From: Planctomycetota bacterium
GTDB lineage: Bacteria > Planctomycetota > Phycisphaerae > Phycisphaerales > SM1A02
Direction of reading: 5' to 3'
DNA length: 38,535 nucleotides
NCBI GenBank assembly: GCA_902521645.1
Contig: CABYSN010000008.1
Coordinates: 1-38,535 of the forward strand
The first letter of the stretch is position 1; every line of letters starts with the position of its first letter. A program made the translations under genes and the position numbers. This document shows, one piece after another, positions 1 to 7,813 of this stretch. The notes under the pieces were generated by a model. The model had not been told where the DNA came from. It saw nothing but the letters and a program-made list of their open reading frames with translations, and made no database searches.

Positions 1-229
1 TGAAGCCCTGCCTTTCATACTTGTAATTTATGTCGCAAACGAGGTGAAGCCACCAAAAAAGTGCCTCAGGAGGACAAGGGATGACAATTCAGAGAAAAAA
101 ATGCTGATTGAAGACTTTGGCGGGTGGTCCGAAAAACGCGTCAGTACCACATCACAGAGACCATGGTGTCTCACCGTGGTCTGGAGACGACTCTGGATGT
201 CGAAAGCAGGGAGGACGTGACCCGTTCGA
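1..229. other. Window edge without a supported gene
   Basis: No convincing gene lies in this stretch downstream of rpoZ. The plus strand carries a strong AGGAGG (68-73) seven bases before an ATG at 81, but that frame stops after eight codons at 105-107, just past a run of seven A residues. An overlapping frame from the ATG at 101 runs only 39 codons and resembles nothing I know. A short imperfect inverted repeat (GAGAC/GTCTC around 157-172) lacks a T-run on either strand, so I do not call it a terminator. Confidence 0.5.
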
Positions 230-469
230 TCAGCGCGCCACTCTCTTGACCGGCACGGGCTTCTCGAGGCCGCTGGCTTCCCAGTCGATCGAAATCTTCT
301 CCTGAAGAATCTCTTCGATGACGACTTCGAGGTCACTCCGGCCTTCACGTTCCACGAGCGGACGTGCGCCGTCGATAATCTCACCCAGACGCTTCTGAAT
401 CAGAGCGGTCAGCTTGAAACGACCACCGAACTTGTTGACGATGTCATCGCTGTTGAGAGCTTCAATCAT
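230..469 (-). CDS. rpoZ: DNA-directed RNA polymerase omega subunit
   Basis: This 79-residue protein matches the planctomycete form of the omega subunit, which binds the beta-prime subunit and helps core RNA polymerase assemble. The N-terminal half carries the family pattern: short helix, Asp-Ile-Val-Asn-Lys, a Gly-Gly-Arg-Phe-Lys-Leu segment, then Ala-Leu-Ile-Gln-Lys-Arg and Gly-Ala-Arg-Pro. The acidic C-terminal half is the usual lineage-specific tail. The start is supported by a GGAG about seven bases upstream of the ATG. It is monocistronic here: the divergent ClC gene begins 168 bp upstream, and nothing recognisable follows it within the window. The length is normal for the family. Assignment is from sequence pattern alone, but I am fairly sure. 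Confidence 0.85.
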   Translation of the reverse strand: MIEALNSDDIVNKFGGRFKLTALIQKRLGEIIDGARPLVEREGRSDLEVVIEEILQEKISIDWEASGLEKPVPVKRVAR

Positions 470-637
470 GGCTGTCTCCGGAATACGAGGGGCGACGGAT
501 CAAGAAGGCCGATTCGGCTGCGAAAGTGCCGAAATCCGTTGAGCCGGGTACTGTAGCTGACTTCTGCCGCAGAAGCCAGTCAACAGCCGATTCAGTCAGA
601 GCCCCCGGACGCCCCGACCCACCCAGAGACCCCTTCC

Positions 638-2461
638 ATGCTCCAGACCAGGCAATTCAGAGCACTCAGCCGCCGCCTCGGACTCGACCGGGACTGGTAT
701 CTGGTGCTTCTGGCAGTGACGATCGGGCTCATCATGGGGGTGGCGGCCCTGGCGTTCATCATCCCGATCACGTGGATGGAAGATCGGATCGAGCACCTCA
801 ATGGCTCCCAGGCAGAGTCGATGACGTGGCTGATTCTGTTTCTTCCGATTGCAGGTGCCCTTCTGACCGGGCTGGTCTTCTGGGTGCTGCCCCTCTCACT
901 CAAGGGCCATGGGGTCGCACTCTGCATGTATTCGGTCAGTCGTGAAAAAGCCAGGATCCCCTTTCGAGTTCTCATTCGGCAGTGGATCGGCTCGACATTG
1001 ACCATCGGTTCGGGAGGCTCTGCGGGACCGGAAGGCCCGATCGTGACGATTGGTGCGACCGTCGGATCCGCGATGGGGCGAATCGTCAGAGTCGATCCCC
1101 AGAACACGGCCACCCTCCTCGGATGCGGAGCTGCAGCAGGACTGGCCTCCGTCTTCAACGCACCGATGGCAGGCATATTCTTCGTGTTGGAAGTCATTCT
1201 CAGGGACTTCTCAATACGCACGTTCACTCCGATCGTGGTCGCCGCGGTGATCTCCGCAGCCACCACCCAGACGATTCTCGGAACGAACCAGCCCCTGTTC
1301 GGTGTCGGACCCGAGATCTTCGAATCGACGAATGAAAAATTCACCGTGATTCAGGCCCCTGAATTTCTCGTTCTCGGCGTGGTGTGCGGACTGGTCGCAG
1401 CGCTCTTCTCCTCGACGTTGCGTGTGACGGAATCCCTCTTCGCTCGACTGAAGGCTCCGAGAATACTCAAACCATCCATCGGTGCGCTGGCATTGGTCCT
1501 GATCGGCTTGATCTGGTTCGCGGTTGGCTCAGGCGTTCTGGAGTCGGACAAGAATCCGGATCTCCCCCCCTTCTACGGGAATGGATATCTGCTGATCAAA
1601 CAACTTCTGCAACCTGCATTCTTCGGCAGTACCGGAAGCATCTCGACGGTGACCTTGACGATTCTGGGCGTGCTGGTCTTTCTCAAGATCGTGGCAACCT
1701 GCCTGACCCTCGGATCCGGTGGCGCGGGCGGACTCTTCGCACCCTCCCTTCTTCTGGGCGCCATGACCGGCAGCCTGATGGGCGGCATTCTCGAGGCGGC
1801 GGGCCTGCTTCCGAACGCGAACCCGGCCCAGTTCGCCCTGGTCGGAATGGCCGCCGTGGTCGCCGCGACGACGCACGCCCCATTGACCGCCATGGTGCTG
1901 GTGTACGAGGTGACTCAGAACTATGCACTTATCCTGCCGCTGATGCTGACCGCGGTGATCGCGACGATCGTGACTCGCCTGGTGAATCGTGAATCGATCT
2001 ACACCGCTGAACTCAGAGCTCTGGGCGTTCGGATGGGAACGATGAGCGACCTCACGATGCTTCGCAGAATGAGCGTCAGAGACGTGCCGATGATCCCTCC
2101 GGTCCTGGTCAATGAAAGCGAAAGCGGACAGCGACTGCTGGAGCTTTCGGAGCGGTTCAGCGTCAATGATTTCGTGGTGGTCGACGACGAGGAACACTAC
2201 CTCGGCCTGGTCACCGGAAACGATCTCTCCCATGCACTGATCTATCGGGAGGCGATCCCCCTGCTTCAGGTCGGGGAGATCGAACGAAAGGATCTCCCCA
2301 CAGTCGAACTCGAGGAGACGCTTGATGTGGTGCTTGACAAGTTCAGCACCCATGAGGTCCAGAGCCTCGCCGTGGTGACACCTCAGACCGGAGAAGTGCT
2401 GGGCCTGATCAGCAGGACGCGTCTGATGAGGGAATATCAGCGGGAACTGGAGAAGGACTGA
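638..2461 (+). CDS. ClC-family chloride channel/transporter with C-terminal CBS pair
   Basis: This 607-residue inner-membrane protein is a ClC chloride channel or Cl-/H+ antiporter. Residues about 20-450 form the hydrophobic ClC fold, and residues about 475-607 hold two CBS domains, usually nucleotide-sensing regulators. Visible selectivity motifs are Gly-His-Gly-Val-Ala at 90-94 (where E. coli has GSGIP), Gly-Pro-Glu-Gly-Pro at 130-134 with gating Glu132, and Gly-Gly-Leu-Phe-Ala-Pro at 364-369. The internal proton glutamate of E. coli ClC (E203) aligns with Val186, the residue found in ClC channels, so a passive channel is possible. The start has no good Shine-Dalgarno; I kept it because the hydrophobic fold begins soon after. 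The stop shares one base with the rnpA start, which implies translational coupling. Confidence 0.9.
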   Translation: MLQTRQFRALSRRLGLDRDWYLVLLAVTIGLIMGVAALAFIIPITWMEDRIEHLNGSQAESMTWLILFLPIAGALLTGLVFWVLPLSLKGHGVALCMYSVSREKARIPFRVLIRQWIGSTLTIGSGGSAGPEGPIVTIGATVGSAMGRIVRVDPQNTATLLGCGAAAGLASVFNAPMAGIFFVLEVILRDFSIRTFTPIVVAAVISAATTQTILGTNQPLFGVGPEIFESTNEKFTVIQAPEFLVLGVVCGLVAALFSSTLRVTESLFARLKAPRILKPSIGALALVLIGLIWFAVGSGVLESDKNPDLPPFYGNGYLLIKQLLQPAFFGSTGSISTVTLTILGVLVFLKIVATCLTLGSGGAGGLFAPSLLLGAMTGSLMGGILEAAGLLPNANPAQFALVGMAAVVAATTHAPLTAMVLVYEVTQNYALILPLMLTAVIATIVTRLVNRESIYTAELRALGVRMGTMSDLTMLRRMSVRDVPMIPPVLVNESESGQRLLELSERFSVNDFVVVDDEEHYLGLVTGNDLSHALIYREAIPLLQVGEIERKDLPTVELEETLDVVLDKFSTHEVQSLAVVTPQTGEVLGLISRTRLMREYQRELEKD

Positions 2462-2835
2462 TGTCTTCCGAAGACAGACATCCGGATCGATTCGGTCGCC
2501 GCTTCCGCCTTCGTCACAAACGTGAATTCGAGGCGGTCTATGGAAGAAGACACCGACGTGAATCGGGGCCCCTGCTCGTCTATGCGTTGAAGAACGAGCT
2601 CGGTCACCCTCGGCTGGGGCTTTCGGTCAGTCGAAAGACCGGTGGCGCCGTCAGAAGAGTCCGCATGAAACGACGACTCCGCGAATGTTTCAGAGCGCTC
2701 AAGAACGAACTCCACGAGGGATTCGATTACATCGTGGTGGTCAGGCCGCATGACGATTCGACACCACATGACTACGAAAGACATCTGCGTTCGGCCATGC
2801 AACGACTCATCGAGCACTGGGACCAGAGCTCATGA
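2461..2835 (+). CDS. rnpA: Ribonuclease P protein component
   Basis: RnpA is the small basic protein of RNase P, which with the RNA subunit trims 5' leaders from precursor tRNA. The 124-residue product has the family core: Arg-Phe-Arg-Leu...Phe near the N terminus, Arg-Leu-Gly-Leu-Ser-Val-Ser-Arg-Lys at 51-59, and the basic helix Arg-Arg-Val-Arg-Met-Lys-Arg at 65-71. In most RnpA proteins that helix reads Arg-Asn-Arg-x-Lys-Arg; here the conserved Asn is Val67. The start is coupled to the ClC stop (1-bp overlap), and an AAGGA lies just upstream. The end overlaps yidD by four bases. The usual upstream neighbour rpmH is absent; a ClC gene holds its place. Confidence 0.92.
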   Translation: MSSEDRHPDRFGRRFRLRHKREFEAVYGRRHRRESGPLLVYALKNELGHPRLGLSVSRKTGGAVRRVRMKRRLRECFRALKNELHEGFDYIVVVRPHDDSTPHDYERHLRSAMQRLIEHWDQSS

Positions 2836-3056
2836 GGACGTCCCCGGCTGCCACCGTGATGATCGGACTCATACGGTTCTACCAGCGCACTTTCGCATCG
2901 ATCGTTGGAGGACGCTGCCGTTTCGAGCCGACCTGTTCCGTCTATGGAATCGAGGCGATTCGAAGACATGGCGCCATCCGAGGAGGCTGGCTCACCCTGA
3001 GAAGAATCGCCCGATGTCACCCCTGGGGTGGCTGCGGCCATGATCCCGTGCCCTGA
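2832..3056 (+). CDS. yidD: Membrane protein insertion efficiency factor YidD
   Basis: YidD is a small membrane-associated protein, usually encoded beside rnpA, that assists YidC-dependent insertion of inner-membrane proteins. The 74-residue product shows the family signature: Ile-Arg-Phe-Tyr-Gln near residue 15, Cys-Arg-Phe-Glu-Pro-Thr-Cys-Ser-Val-Tyr in the middle, a Gly-Gly-Trp-Leu-Thr-Leu-Arg-Arg helix, and the Cys-His-Pro-Trp-Gly-Gly-Cys-Gly-His-Asp-Pro-Val-Pro end. Its ATG overlaps the rnpA stop in an ATGA, so the two are translationally coupled. Unlike the common rpmH-rnpA-yidD-yidC arrangement, no yidC follows: a convergent gene ends five bases downstream. Confidence 0.93.
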   Translation: MRTSPAATVMIGLIRFYQRTFASIVGGRCRFEPTCSVYGIEAIRRHGAIRGGWLTLRRIARCHPWGGCGHDPVP

Positions 3057-3061
3057 GTCGC

Positions 3062-3736
3062 TCAGACATCCGAGACGACCGGGTTCTCCAGGCGACCCAC
3101 ACCCTCGATCTCGATCCGCACCAGGTCACCGGGCTGGAGAAAGACCTTGGGATCACGTCCCGCACCGACACCGGCAGGCGTCCCTGTGAGCAGATACGTC
3201 CCCGCCAGCAGAGTCATCCCGCGGGAAAGTTCCGAAATCAGGGTGGCCACCGGAAAAAGCATGGTCGAAGTCGATGCCGATTGCATCAAAGATCCGTTCA
3301 CCCAGGTTCTGAGTTCGAGATCCTGGGGGTCTGCCACGGACTCCGCGGGAACGAAGGGCGAGATCGGACAGAAGGTGTCGAAACTCTTTCCTCGACAATA
3401 CTGTCCCCCTGAACCATGCTTCTGCCACCAGCGTGCACTGACGTCGTTGGCCACCGCATAGCCACCCACGTGATCAAGGGCATCTTCCTCCGGAACATCG
3501 CGGGCATCTCGCCCGATCAGGACCGCGAGTTCTCCCTCGAAATCGACCTGGGGCATGGGATCGTCGCAGATCCCGGGAAGACGAATCGCATCGGTCGGTC
3601 CGCAGAGTGTCGCGGGGTTTTTGAAGAAGACGATCGGGTTCTCAGCGACTTCGTGACCGAGTTCCTTCGCATGTTCCGAATAGTTCCGGCCGATGCAGAT
3701 GATCGCGGGTGGTCTCTGTGACACGTCGTTCTCCAT
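3062..3736 (-). CDS. Fumarylacetoacetate hydrolase-family protein
   Basis: The 224-residue protein belongs to the FAH superfamily, whose small members act as acylpyruvate hydrolases, oxaloacetate decarboxylases/tautomerases or related metal-dependent enzymes. Visible hallmarks are Cys-Ile-Gly-Arg-Asn-Tyr at the N terminus, the metal-ligand region Asp-Phe-Glu-Gly-Glu-Leu-Ala-Val-Leu-Ile-Gly, Asn-Asp-Val-Ser-Ala-Arg, Lys-Ser-Phe-Asp-Thr-Phe, and Thr-Gly-Thr-Pro-Ala-Gly-Val-Gly near the C terminus. The frame is open 68 codons further upstream, but that part overlaps the preceding gene and looks unlike FAH, so I start at the ATG at 3736. That places it 22 bp after the 649-residue gene, as the last gene of the SPFH/ABC operon. 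The exact substrate cannot be told, and its link to the transporter may be only positional. Confidence 0.87.
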   Translation of the reverse strand: MENDVSQRPPAIICIGRNYSEHAKELGHEVAENPIVFFKNPATLCGPTDAIRLPGICDDPMPQVDFEGELAVLIGRDARDVPEEDALDHVGGYAVANDVSARWWQKHGSGGQYCRGKSFDTFCPISPFVPAESVADPQDLELRTWVNGSLMQSASTSTMLFPVATLISELSRGMTLLAGTYLLTGTPAGVGAGRDPKVFLQPGDLVRIEIEGVGRLENPVVSDV

Positions 3737-3758
3737 CTCCGCCGGAATGCGGAGGACG

Positions 3759-5708
3759 TCATTGCCGGTCGGCGTCCTGGTTGCGGGAGCGTTCCTCGAG
3801 CAGCTTCCGATTGCGCTCCGCCTGGATCTCCCGATAGGAATCCATGCCTTCCGGCTCGGCGAAGATGTTGTCGAAATCGATCCGGGTTGAGATCGGCGAG
3901 GTCGCGAACTCGGCTTCGAGCGCATTGCGTGCCATGTCATAGACCATCATCTGTTGCTCGATCGGAGCACGGTTGTAGATGGTGAGACGATCCACCAACG
4001 GCATCTGCTGATCGATCAAGACGAACGCGAACACGTCGGCGATGCTTCGATCGAGGTCGGTCAGAAGATCCGTCATGCGGGCTTCACCGAACTTGTTCAC
4101 GTAGTCGAATTCCTCGCTCTCCTTGAAGTAGAGGGTGAGGTCACGCGCGAACTTGATGGCATCCTCGAGCACGCCCTCACGGCCGAGCAGAAGACCTTCA
4201 CGATAACCGCGCATGAGAGCGGCCTGGACATCGCCGTACGCCACGAAGGGATTCACGCGATAGGCACCGAACGTCTCCTGCTGGACGAACATGTCGAGAG
4301 GCAACGAATAGGCCATGTTCGGAACGAGACCGCCTCGACCGAAGAGACTGTCCAGACGATCGAGGATCTCCTGAGCGCGTTCGCGTTCTCCCGCTCGGAA
4401 GAGCAGCCTGACGGCACTCTTCATGAAGTTCTCGTAGAAACCCGCGAAGGTGTCGCCTCCGGCACCACGGGAGTCGTAATGCTTGTCGTAGAGGTCACGG
4501 AAATACGCGTCAAGAACATCGATCCAGCGATTGTCGGCCAGCTTTCCTGGATTGTCCTCGCTGAAGGGGTCGACGTTCATCGTTCCCGTTCTCGCCAGTG
4601 CCTGCATCGCCTGAATGAAGATGCGGTCGTTGTTCATGATCTTCGGAAGATTGTCGTCCTCCTTGTACCGCGAATCACCGAATTCGCTTCCGCGTCTGGC
4701 CCAGTAGAGCGCATGGGACTGCGGATGCCGCCAGTCGAGAGGGCCCGTGTCACGGGTGTACTCGTACATGAGCTGCGGATCCATGTTGTAGTCTTCGAGG
4801 AGCACCTTCTTGCGAAGGAAGAGGGTGAGCTGGACCGCGGCCTCTCGATTCTCGGGGTTTCCGAGAATGTCGTCCATCGCCTGATAGATCGGGTCGTTTC
4901 GCTTGAACAGGACGTCGAGCTCGAGCGCCTTGGCGAAGGTGGACGTCTTCGATGCGCGCCACATGCCGATGTTGTCGAGGAAATTCTTGTCGAGTGCGAA
5001 CTTGTTCTGATCGTCGAAACCGGCGAGAGCCTCCGTCAGCTCGTCGACGAGAACCCCGACCTTGGGATTCTTCTGTTCGAGCTGCGCGAGGGTGTCGGGA
5101 GCATCCGCGATCGCCTTGATCCAGGCCAGCCGTGCTTCGCTCTCGTAGGGCGGTGCACCAAGCAGGACATGCCATTCCTTCGCGAACTGTCGCTTGTAGT
5201 GAAGATGAGCGTCGTCGGAGACACCGTCGATCTTGTGGGAGAACCAGAAGGCGAGTTCCTTGTGGAGCTGCAGATCATTCGGGTTGTGACGAATACCGCT
5301 ATTGCGGACCAGATCGATGCCGGCCTTGACCCAGGCCCAGCGTTCCTCGGGAGTGTCGGTCATCACCGACACGTTGTAGGCCATGTTGTGGCCATGGAAG
5401 GACCAGACCTGACCGAAGCGAGGCTGCAACTTGGTGATGAGATCCGCATCCGACATCACTTCGTAGAAGAGCCCCTTCTCCTTCATGATGTTGACCTTGA
5501 TCCAGAGATAGTCGACCACCAGACCACGCAGGGCGCCGATGGCGGTTCCGAGAGCGACGATCGGAGGGGCACCCTCGATCGACACATCGGTGTATCTGAG
5601 CCGGGCATCATCAGCATCCTCGATGATCGGACGCAGCAGCGCCCCCGCCCCGGCAAGAGAGCCCATCAGGACTGCAAGAAATGAAAGTTGGATGATCTTG
5701 TCACGCAT
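3759..5708 (-). CDS. Large N-terminally anchored protein of unknown function in the SPFH/ABC operon
   Basis: I do not recognise a named family. The 649-residue product begins with a basic residue pair and a hydrophobic stretch at about 5-27 (signal peptide or membrane anchor), followed by a long soluble region. Parts look helical and TPR-like, for example the segment around 'IRHNPNDLQLHKELAFWFSHK' (residues about 137-157), which resembles repeat motifs in long planctomycete proteins of this sort. Aromatic and acidic residues dominate, and the tail is highly charged. It sits 56 bp after the ABC permease and 22 bp before the FAH gene. I infer a periplasmic or membrane-attached partner of the exporter. 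No catalytic motif is visible. An opposing open frame over the same DNA is a shadow. Confidence 0.8.
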   Translation of the reverse strand: MRDKIIQLSFLAVLMGSLAGAGALLRPIIEDADDARLRYTDVSIEGAPPIVALGTAIGALRGLVVDYLWIKVNIMKEKGLFYEVMSDADLITKLQPRFGQVWSFHGHNMAYNVSVMTDTPEERWAWVKAGIDLVRNSGIRHNPNDLQLHKELAFWFSHKIDGVSDDAHLHYKRQFAKEWHVLLGAPPYESEARLAWIKAIADAPDTLAQLEQKNPKVGVLVDELTEALAGFDDQNKFALDKNFLDNIGMWRASKTSTFAKALELDVLFKRNDPIYQAMDDILGNPENREAAVQLTLFLRKKVLLEDYNMDPQLMYEYTRDTGPLDWRHPQSHALYWARRGSEFGDSRYKEDDNLPKIMNNDRIFIQAMQALARTGTMNVDPFSEDNPGKLADNRWIDVLDAYFRDLYDKHYDSRGAGGDTFAGFYENFMKSAVRLLFRAGERERAQEILDRLDSLFGRGGLVPNMAYSLPLDMFVQQETFGAYRVNPFVAYGDVQAALMRGYREGLLLGREGVLEDAIKFARDLTLYFKESEEFDYVNKFGEARMTDLLTDLDRSIADVFAFVLIDQQMPLVDRLTIYNRAPIEQQMMVYDMARNALEAEFATSPISTRIDFDNIFAEPEGMDSYREIQAERNRKLLEERSRNQDADRQ

Positions 5709-5764
5709 CGTGTGTCCAGCTGCAGTTCACTACTCGAATCGGCGGCGAAAGGTTCTTGATGAAT

Positions 5765-7813
5765 TCATCCCTGGCCGCTGTAGATCGCAAGTTCCTTCTT
5801 TCTGAATGCAATGAAACCGAAGAACATCGAGATGCCGGCCCAGATGACCATCAACCAGACGAATTCGAGCATGACTTCCGACCATGAGATCAATCGCCCC
5901 TCGACCAGCATCTGGGACGGCTTCACCGCACCGAACCGATAGAGCAGGACGTGAACCATGTAGGCGACCCAGGAGATCCCCTCTTCGAGGATGTTCGTCG
6001 GACTGTACTGATCGAGCGAGACGCCCAGAAACGGGGCGATGGATCCGCCGATGAAGATCGCGAAGGAGAAGAGACAGGCCACCGGGAACGAGAGAAACGA
6101 TGCCGTGACCACCGCAAGCACGCCCAGGAAGGAGAGCTTGAACCAGTCGACCAGCATGGCCCGAAGGAAATTGCCCTCGAAACCGGACACCTCATAGAGC
6201 ACCTCGAGCTTGTCCGCATCCCAGTTCACGGACCAGCCGGCCGGGAAGAACTGTTCGCTTGCCTCGTCGAATCCGGCGTTGAGAAGTTCGATCTCAAGCA
6301 CGCCGTCCTCATCGATCATCTGGGACGGTATGCGCAGCGATGCGCCCACGGTCGGAACGTACTGGATGTCGATCCAGGATCCGTCCATGGGAAATCTGAA
6401 GATCAGCGGATGCACTTCATGGGTGCTGGAGGCACCGCAGTGGAAGAGATACTGAAGCTTCGCTTCCCCGCCAAGTTCACGGGTCCGCTGAAGTCCTTCG
6501 AATCGGACGATCTTGCCCTCACCGGGCGCGATCTTGCGCTGATCGAGCCTGAATTCCTTGACGATCTCTCCAGCGAGTTCCGCCTGGATCTCGAGCTCGG
6601 TCCGTTGCCCGGACTGGACCTGCTCGCGGAGCACCGACTCGTCGTCGATCTTCTGCATGACCAGTTCGCGCAGTCTGGTGGGACCGATGATGGGATAGAC
6701 CGGGGTGATTCCGGCACGAGCCGTGAGGACTTCGTTGCGAACCGCAAGTTCATCCTGCGCATCCATCGCGGGGCGGGTCTTCATGTACTCCACGGAGATG
6801 AAGATCGCCAGCGAGGCGGTGGTGATTCCCACCGCGTTGATCATGACCAGCCCGACCCATTTTCCGACCAGATAGGACAGGCGGGAGACCGGCTTGGTCA
6901 TGACCTGCCAGATCTGTCGGTCGCGGATCTCGAAGGCCACGCTCGCACAACCGAGAACCAGAGTCATGCACGCGAGAAGAACATAGGTGATCGAGATGCT
7001 TCGACTGAGATAGGCCTGAAGTTGGTACCTCAGCTGCTCCCCCTGATCGATCCAGAGCGGAATGAGCGGAAGCAGGATCACGAGGAGGACGATGAATGCG
7101 ACTGAAATACGCTGCCGGACGGCCTCTCGCACCAGTTCCTGCGCGACCGCCACGAACGGGATCGGGGCTGAAAGCAGGAAGAGAGCGACATTGGTCAGCA
7201 AGGCGAAGGTGACCCCGAGGAACCCCATCCCGCAGATGGCCAGAATCACCCCGACGTTCGGGGGGGAGTCCAGCCGTCCGAAGAACAGCGAACCGATCCA
7301 GAAAGGCAGGGATGTGAGGAACATGAGCGCAAGGGACAGCAGGAACGACCAGGTCATTCCAGACCAGACCACGAGCGCCAACCAGAGGGACGCGACGATC
7401 CAGACACCGAGGGTCAGTCGAGGTTGCTCCAGAAGGAACGTCGGAATCCAGTCCGGCATTTCAGATGCCACGAGGAAGACCGCGGCTTCGGCCGCGGCGA
7501 CCATGTCACCGGATTCATTGAAGAAACTGTCGGCGATGGAGACCAGACGAGGATCGGCGTAGGTGACACCGTTGATCGTGACCGACCCCTCTTCTGCGAA
7601 TTCGACTGCGGGGCCCTCCCCGAGTTCTCGATTCGAACCGGAAAGCAGCTCCCTGATCGACTGCTCGAGACCGTCGATGCGATAGGACTCGATCGTCGCG
7701 GGAAGAAAGTACGAACCCAGCAGGACCAGAAAAAGCACCGTGAAGGTGATCTTGAAACCGGTTCGCTGCTGAAGCAGTCTCATCTTCTGATGAATTCGAC
7801 GCAGGAGACCCAT
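5765..7813 (-). CDS. ABC-2-type transporter permease with large extracytoplasmic domain
   Basis: The 682-residue membrane protein is the likely permease partner of the ATPase upstream, with which it shares one base (the stop and ATG overlap). A first membrane helix at about 22-38 is followed by a soluble segment, then a block of about six hydrophobic helices between roughly 140 and 335. A soluble domain of about 220 residues (about 340-560) comes next, and a final cluster of helices fills residues 565-675. Before the large domain there is a Gln-Val-Met-Thr-Lys-Pro-Val-Ser-Arg segment, typical of ABC-2 permeases near the ATPase contact. The direction is probably export. The extracytoplasmic domain has no motif I can name; it may bind the substrate or the 649-residue protein encoded downstream. 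Confidence 0.85.
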   Translation of the reverse strand: MGLLRRIHQKMRLLQQRTGFKITFTVLFLVLLGSYFLPATIESYRIDGLEQSIRELLSGSNRELGEGPAVEFAEEGSVTINGVTYADPRLVSIADSFFNESGDMVAAAEAAVFLVASEMPDWIPTFLLEQPRLTLGVWIVASLWLALVVWSGMTWSFLLSLALMFLTSLPFWIGSLFFGRLDSPPNVGVILAICGMGFLGVTFALLTNVALFLLSAPIPFVAVAQELVREAVRQRISVAFIVLLVILLPLIPLWIDQGEQLRYQLQAYLSRSISITYVLLACMTLVLGCASVAFEIRDRQIWQVMTKPVSRLSYLVGKWVGLVMINAVGITTASLAIFISVEYMKTRPAMDAQDELAVRNEVLTARAGITPVYPIIGPTRLRELVMQKIDDESVLREQVQSGQRTELEIQAELAGEIVKEFRLDQRKIAPGEGKIVRFEGLQRTRELGGEAKLQYLFHCGASSTHEVHPLIFRFPMDGSWIDIQYVPTVGASLRIPSQMIDEDGVLEIELLNAGFDEASEQFFPAGWSVNWDADKLEVLYEVSGFEGNFLRAMLVDWFKLSFLGVLAVVTASFLSFPVACLFSFAIFIGGSIAPFLGVSLDQYSPTNILEEGISWVAYMVHVLLYRFGAVKPSQMLVEGRLISWSEVMLEFVWLMVIWAGISMFFGFIAFRKKELAIYSGQG

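Noticed and set aside
157-172. Hairpin downstream of rpoZ as a terminator
   Set aside because: Five imperfect pairs and no T-run on the minus strand.
3737-3940. N-terminal extension of the FAH-family gene
   Set aside because: It overlaps the end of the preceding gene and its sequence does not resemble FAH; the ATG at 3736 begins at the conserved core.
3954-5684. A 576-codon open frame on the plus strand opposite the 649-residue gene
   Set aside because: It is exactly antisense to a gene with a signal/anchor and operon context, and its product has no recognisable domain. Palindromic codon preferences (GAT/ATC, TCG/CGA) keep the opposite strand open in this genome.
5951-7105. A 384-codon open frame opposite the ABC permease
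   Set aside because: Highly charged product without domains; the opposite strand encodes the membrane protein with well-placed helices.
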